Shown: positions 62,726-64,000 of the stretch, piece by piece | Numbering within the stretch: position 1 is the first letter of the stretch | Layout of the letters: each line of letters begins with the position of its first letter | DNA from: Bacillota bacterium | GTDB lineage: Bacteria; Bacillota; SHA-98; Ch115; JABLXJ01 | DNA length: 64,000 bases | Assembly: GCA_013178125.1 (NCBI GenBank) | Contig: JABLXJ010000010.1 | Location: 1 to 64,000, forward strand | Reading direction: 5' to 3' | Translations under genes and position numbers: made by a program | Notes under the pieces: model-generated | What the model saw: the letters and a program-made list of their open reading frames with translations, nothing else | Told to the model about the DNA's origin: nothing | Database searches by the model: none

Positions 62726-63055
62726 ATGGCCACGACCGAAGCTTTAACCCAGGTGCTGCAGGCTGAGGAAAATGCAAAGAGGCTTCTTGAGGAGGCTTTG
62801 GCGGAGGGCGAGGCCATAGTAAAGCAGGCCAGGGAGGAAGCCCGGGCTATTCTCCTGCGTGCCTCAGAGAGAGCGGATTGCGAAACCCGAAAACTTCTCG
62901 ATGATGCACACCGGGAAGCGGAGGAAATGGCCCGGCGCCTGTTGGAGGAGGTATCCCAGGAGAATGCCGCTATCCGGGCCGTGGCCCGGGAGAGGCTGGA
63001 TGCCGCCGTTCATATGGTACTCGAGATGGTACTCGAGAGAGAGGGAATAGCATAA
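62726..63055 (+). CDS. V/A-type ATPase subunit G/H, coiled-coil stalk protein
   Basis: A 109-residue protein that is one long coiled coil rich in Ala, Glu and Arg (EEALAEGEAIVKQAREEARAILLRA). It matches the size and composition of the peripheral-stalk subunit (AhaH/NtpH/subunit G) of archaeal-type ATPases. ATG 62726 follows GGGGGGA. It is the first gene of the operon, and the next gene begins 6 nt after its stop. Confidence 0.8.
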   Translation: MATTEALTQVLQAEENAKRLLEEALAEGEAIVKQAREEARAILLRASERADCETRKLLDDAHREAEEMARRLLEEVSQENAAIRAVARERLDAAVHMVLEMVLEREGIA

Positions 63056-63060
63056 GAGCT

Positions 63061-64000
63061 ATGCGATTTAGTATTAACGAGCTTGCGGCCCCCTGTGCTG
63101 TAGCCAGGGGGTTGATGGGAAAGCTTATCGGGCCGCAGGGTGTGGATATGCTCGCGAGAAGCGAAGACCTATCGGCTGCGTTTTCGCTTCTCGAACGAAC
63201 GGCTTACGGAGGCGTGATTGGGCGGGTCCCGAGAGTTGGAAGGGTCTTCCGTGCGGTGGAGCATGCCCTGAGGCAGAGCCTGATCGATGATGCTATCAAC
63301 ATCTGGCATTTCCTGGGGAGATCCCACCGGCATATGCTGAAACTTATTATGTCTCGCTACGAGATTACGAATATGAAGACTGTCTTCGCCGCGATTGAGG
63401 GCTGGGAAGATCCCAAGGGCCTTCGTGATTCCCTTTTCGATCTCGGGCCCCTCGGGAGGATAGGCGCTGATGACCTAGTCGAATCGGCAAGTATTACGGG
63501 CCTTGCTGAAGCCCTGCGGGGTTCGCCTTATGGCGGCGTCCTAACTAGTGCAATGGAACGCTACCGCTCTGAAGGGACGCTCTTCGGGGTGGAGGTTGCC
63601 CTTGATCTATATTACTTCCGCAGGTTGCTCCATGCCGTTAGAAAGCTTTGCGATTACGATCGCGGATCGCTCTTGAGCACCCTCGGCCCGGAAATAGACA
63701 ATAGAAACCTCCTCTGGGTGCTGCGCTACAAACTAAACTTTGCCCTCGAACCTGAGGAAATCTTTAATTATATCGCACCCGGGGGGTATGAGCTCAACGA
63801 TGAAGTGCTCTGGAATGTGGCAAAGGCAGATGGTGTACAGGATATCGCTTCTATTCTCCCGCCAGGCTACAGGGCTTTAGTGGAACGTTCCCGCCGGGGC
63901 GAGAAGCTCGATCTCGTTCGACTCGATGTTCTTTTGAGGCGGCGCCTGTGGCGGAGGGCTCGGGCGGCGATAACGCGGTACCCATTCTCCTTGGGTATGA
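63061..64000 (+). CDS. V/A-type ATPase subunit C (partial, runs off the window)
   Basis: From ATG 63061 the frame stays open to the right edge, 313 codons. The protein is nearly all helical and reads like subunit C/NtpC/AC39 (for example LDDAINIWHFLGR-like helices and GADDLVESASITGLAEALRG, NLLWVLRYKLNFALEPEEIF), the central-stalk socket between the V1 motor and the membrane ring. The family is about 330-350 residues, so only a few residues are cut off. No strong ribosome-binding site is seen, and coupling to the upstream gene (6-nt gap) is likely. The remaining ATPase genes should lie to the right. Confidence 0.83.
   Translation, partial: MRFSINELAAPCAVARGLMGKLIGPQGVDMLARSEDLSAAFSLLERTAYGGVIGRVPRVGRVFRAVEHALRQSLIDDAINIWHFLGRSHRHMLKLIMSRYEITNMKTVFAAIEGWEDPKGLRDSLFDLGPLGRIGADDLVESASITGLAEALRGSPYGGVLTSAMERYRSEGTLFGVEVALDLYYFRRLLHAVRKLCDYDRGSLLSTLGPEIDNRNLLWVLRYKLNFALEPEEIFNYIAPGGYELNDEVLWNVAKADGVQDIASILPPGYRALVERSRRGEKLDLVRLDVLLRRRLWRRARAAITRYPFSLGM

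Overview
The window looks like a chromosome segment of an anaerobic, low-to-mid GC-rich Bacillota (Clostridia/Limnochordia-like). The grounds are strong GGAGG ribosome-binding sites with GTG/TTG starts, many CUT1 sugar ABC importers, a B12-dependent ribonucleotide reductase, methyl-tetrahydrofolate/corrinoid enzymes, an ECF riboflavin transporter behind an FMN riboswitch, and the start of a V/A-type ATPase operon. The exact lineage cannot be fixed from the sequence alone.

Region 1 (1 to about 10258) is a mobile island ending at the 3' end of a tRNA-Leu(CAG) gene. It carries a possible annealing-type recombination protein, a Mu Gam-like end-binding protein with an in-frame TAA, a RadC/JAB protein, an ImmA/IrrE-type metallopeptidase, a compact UvrD-like helicase lacking the 2B domain, a secreted phosphodiesterase, and a lysogeny-like module (excisionase-like gene divergent from an XRE repressor that overlaps a frameshifted tyrosine integrase). 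The left end of the island is not in the window.

Region 2 (10.26-14.5 kb) has the tRNA, a small protein, a chemotaxis receptor preceded by five phased 17-bp palindromes, and an exported Amidase_6-type protein. Region 3 (14.7-24.8 kb, minus strand) is a glycan operon: GntR/LacI-type regulator, GH38 alpha-mannosidase, solute-binding protein, two permeases and a UroD-superfamily protein, with an aldo/keto reductase upstream. Region 4 (24.9-32.6 kb) holds a broken ATPase/nuclease gene, a DUF456 protein, an Nramp-like transporter beside a soluble MgtE-type sensor, an exported metallopeptidase-like protein and a Pro-rich membrane protein.

Region 5 (32.8-39.7 kb) has a 30-residue membrane peptide, nrdJ with two NrdR boxes, an acsE-like methyltransferase with a corrinoid activator, and ribU under an FMN riboswitch. 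Region 6 (40-52.2 kb) has two facing sugar clusters: SorC regulator, ABC importer and class II aldolase on plus; FGGY kinase, fuculose-phosphate-type aldolase, ABC importer (one permease interrupted by TGA) and RpiR regulator on minus. None of the three importers has an ATPase gene here, so a shared ATPase elsewhere is likely.

Region 7 (52.5-64 kb) has a decayed HEPN/MNT pair, a MetF-MetV fusion, an envelope-stress set (ECF sigma, anti-sigma, RseB-like protein, HtrA protease) in which the sigma gene and htrA share the promoter pattern GGAAC-N16-CGTTAT, a histidine kinase/response regulator pair, and the first two genes of a V/A-ATPase operon running off the right edge. At least six genes carry nonsense or frameshift lesions; real decay and assembly error cannot be told apart from sequence alone.
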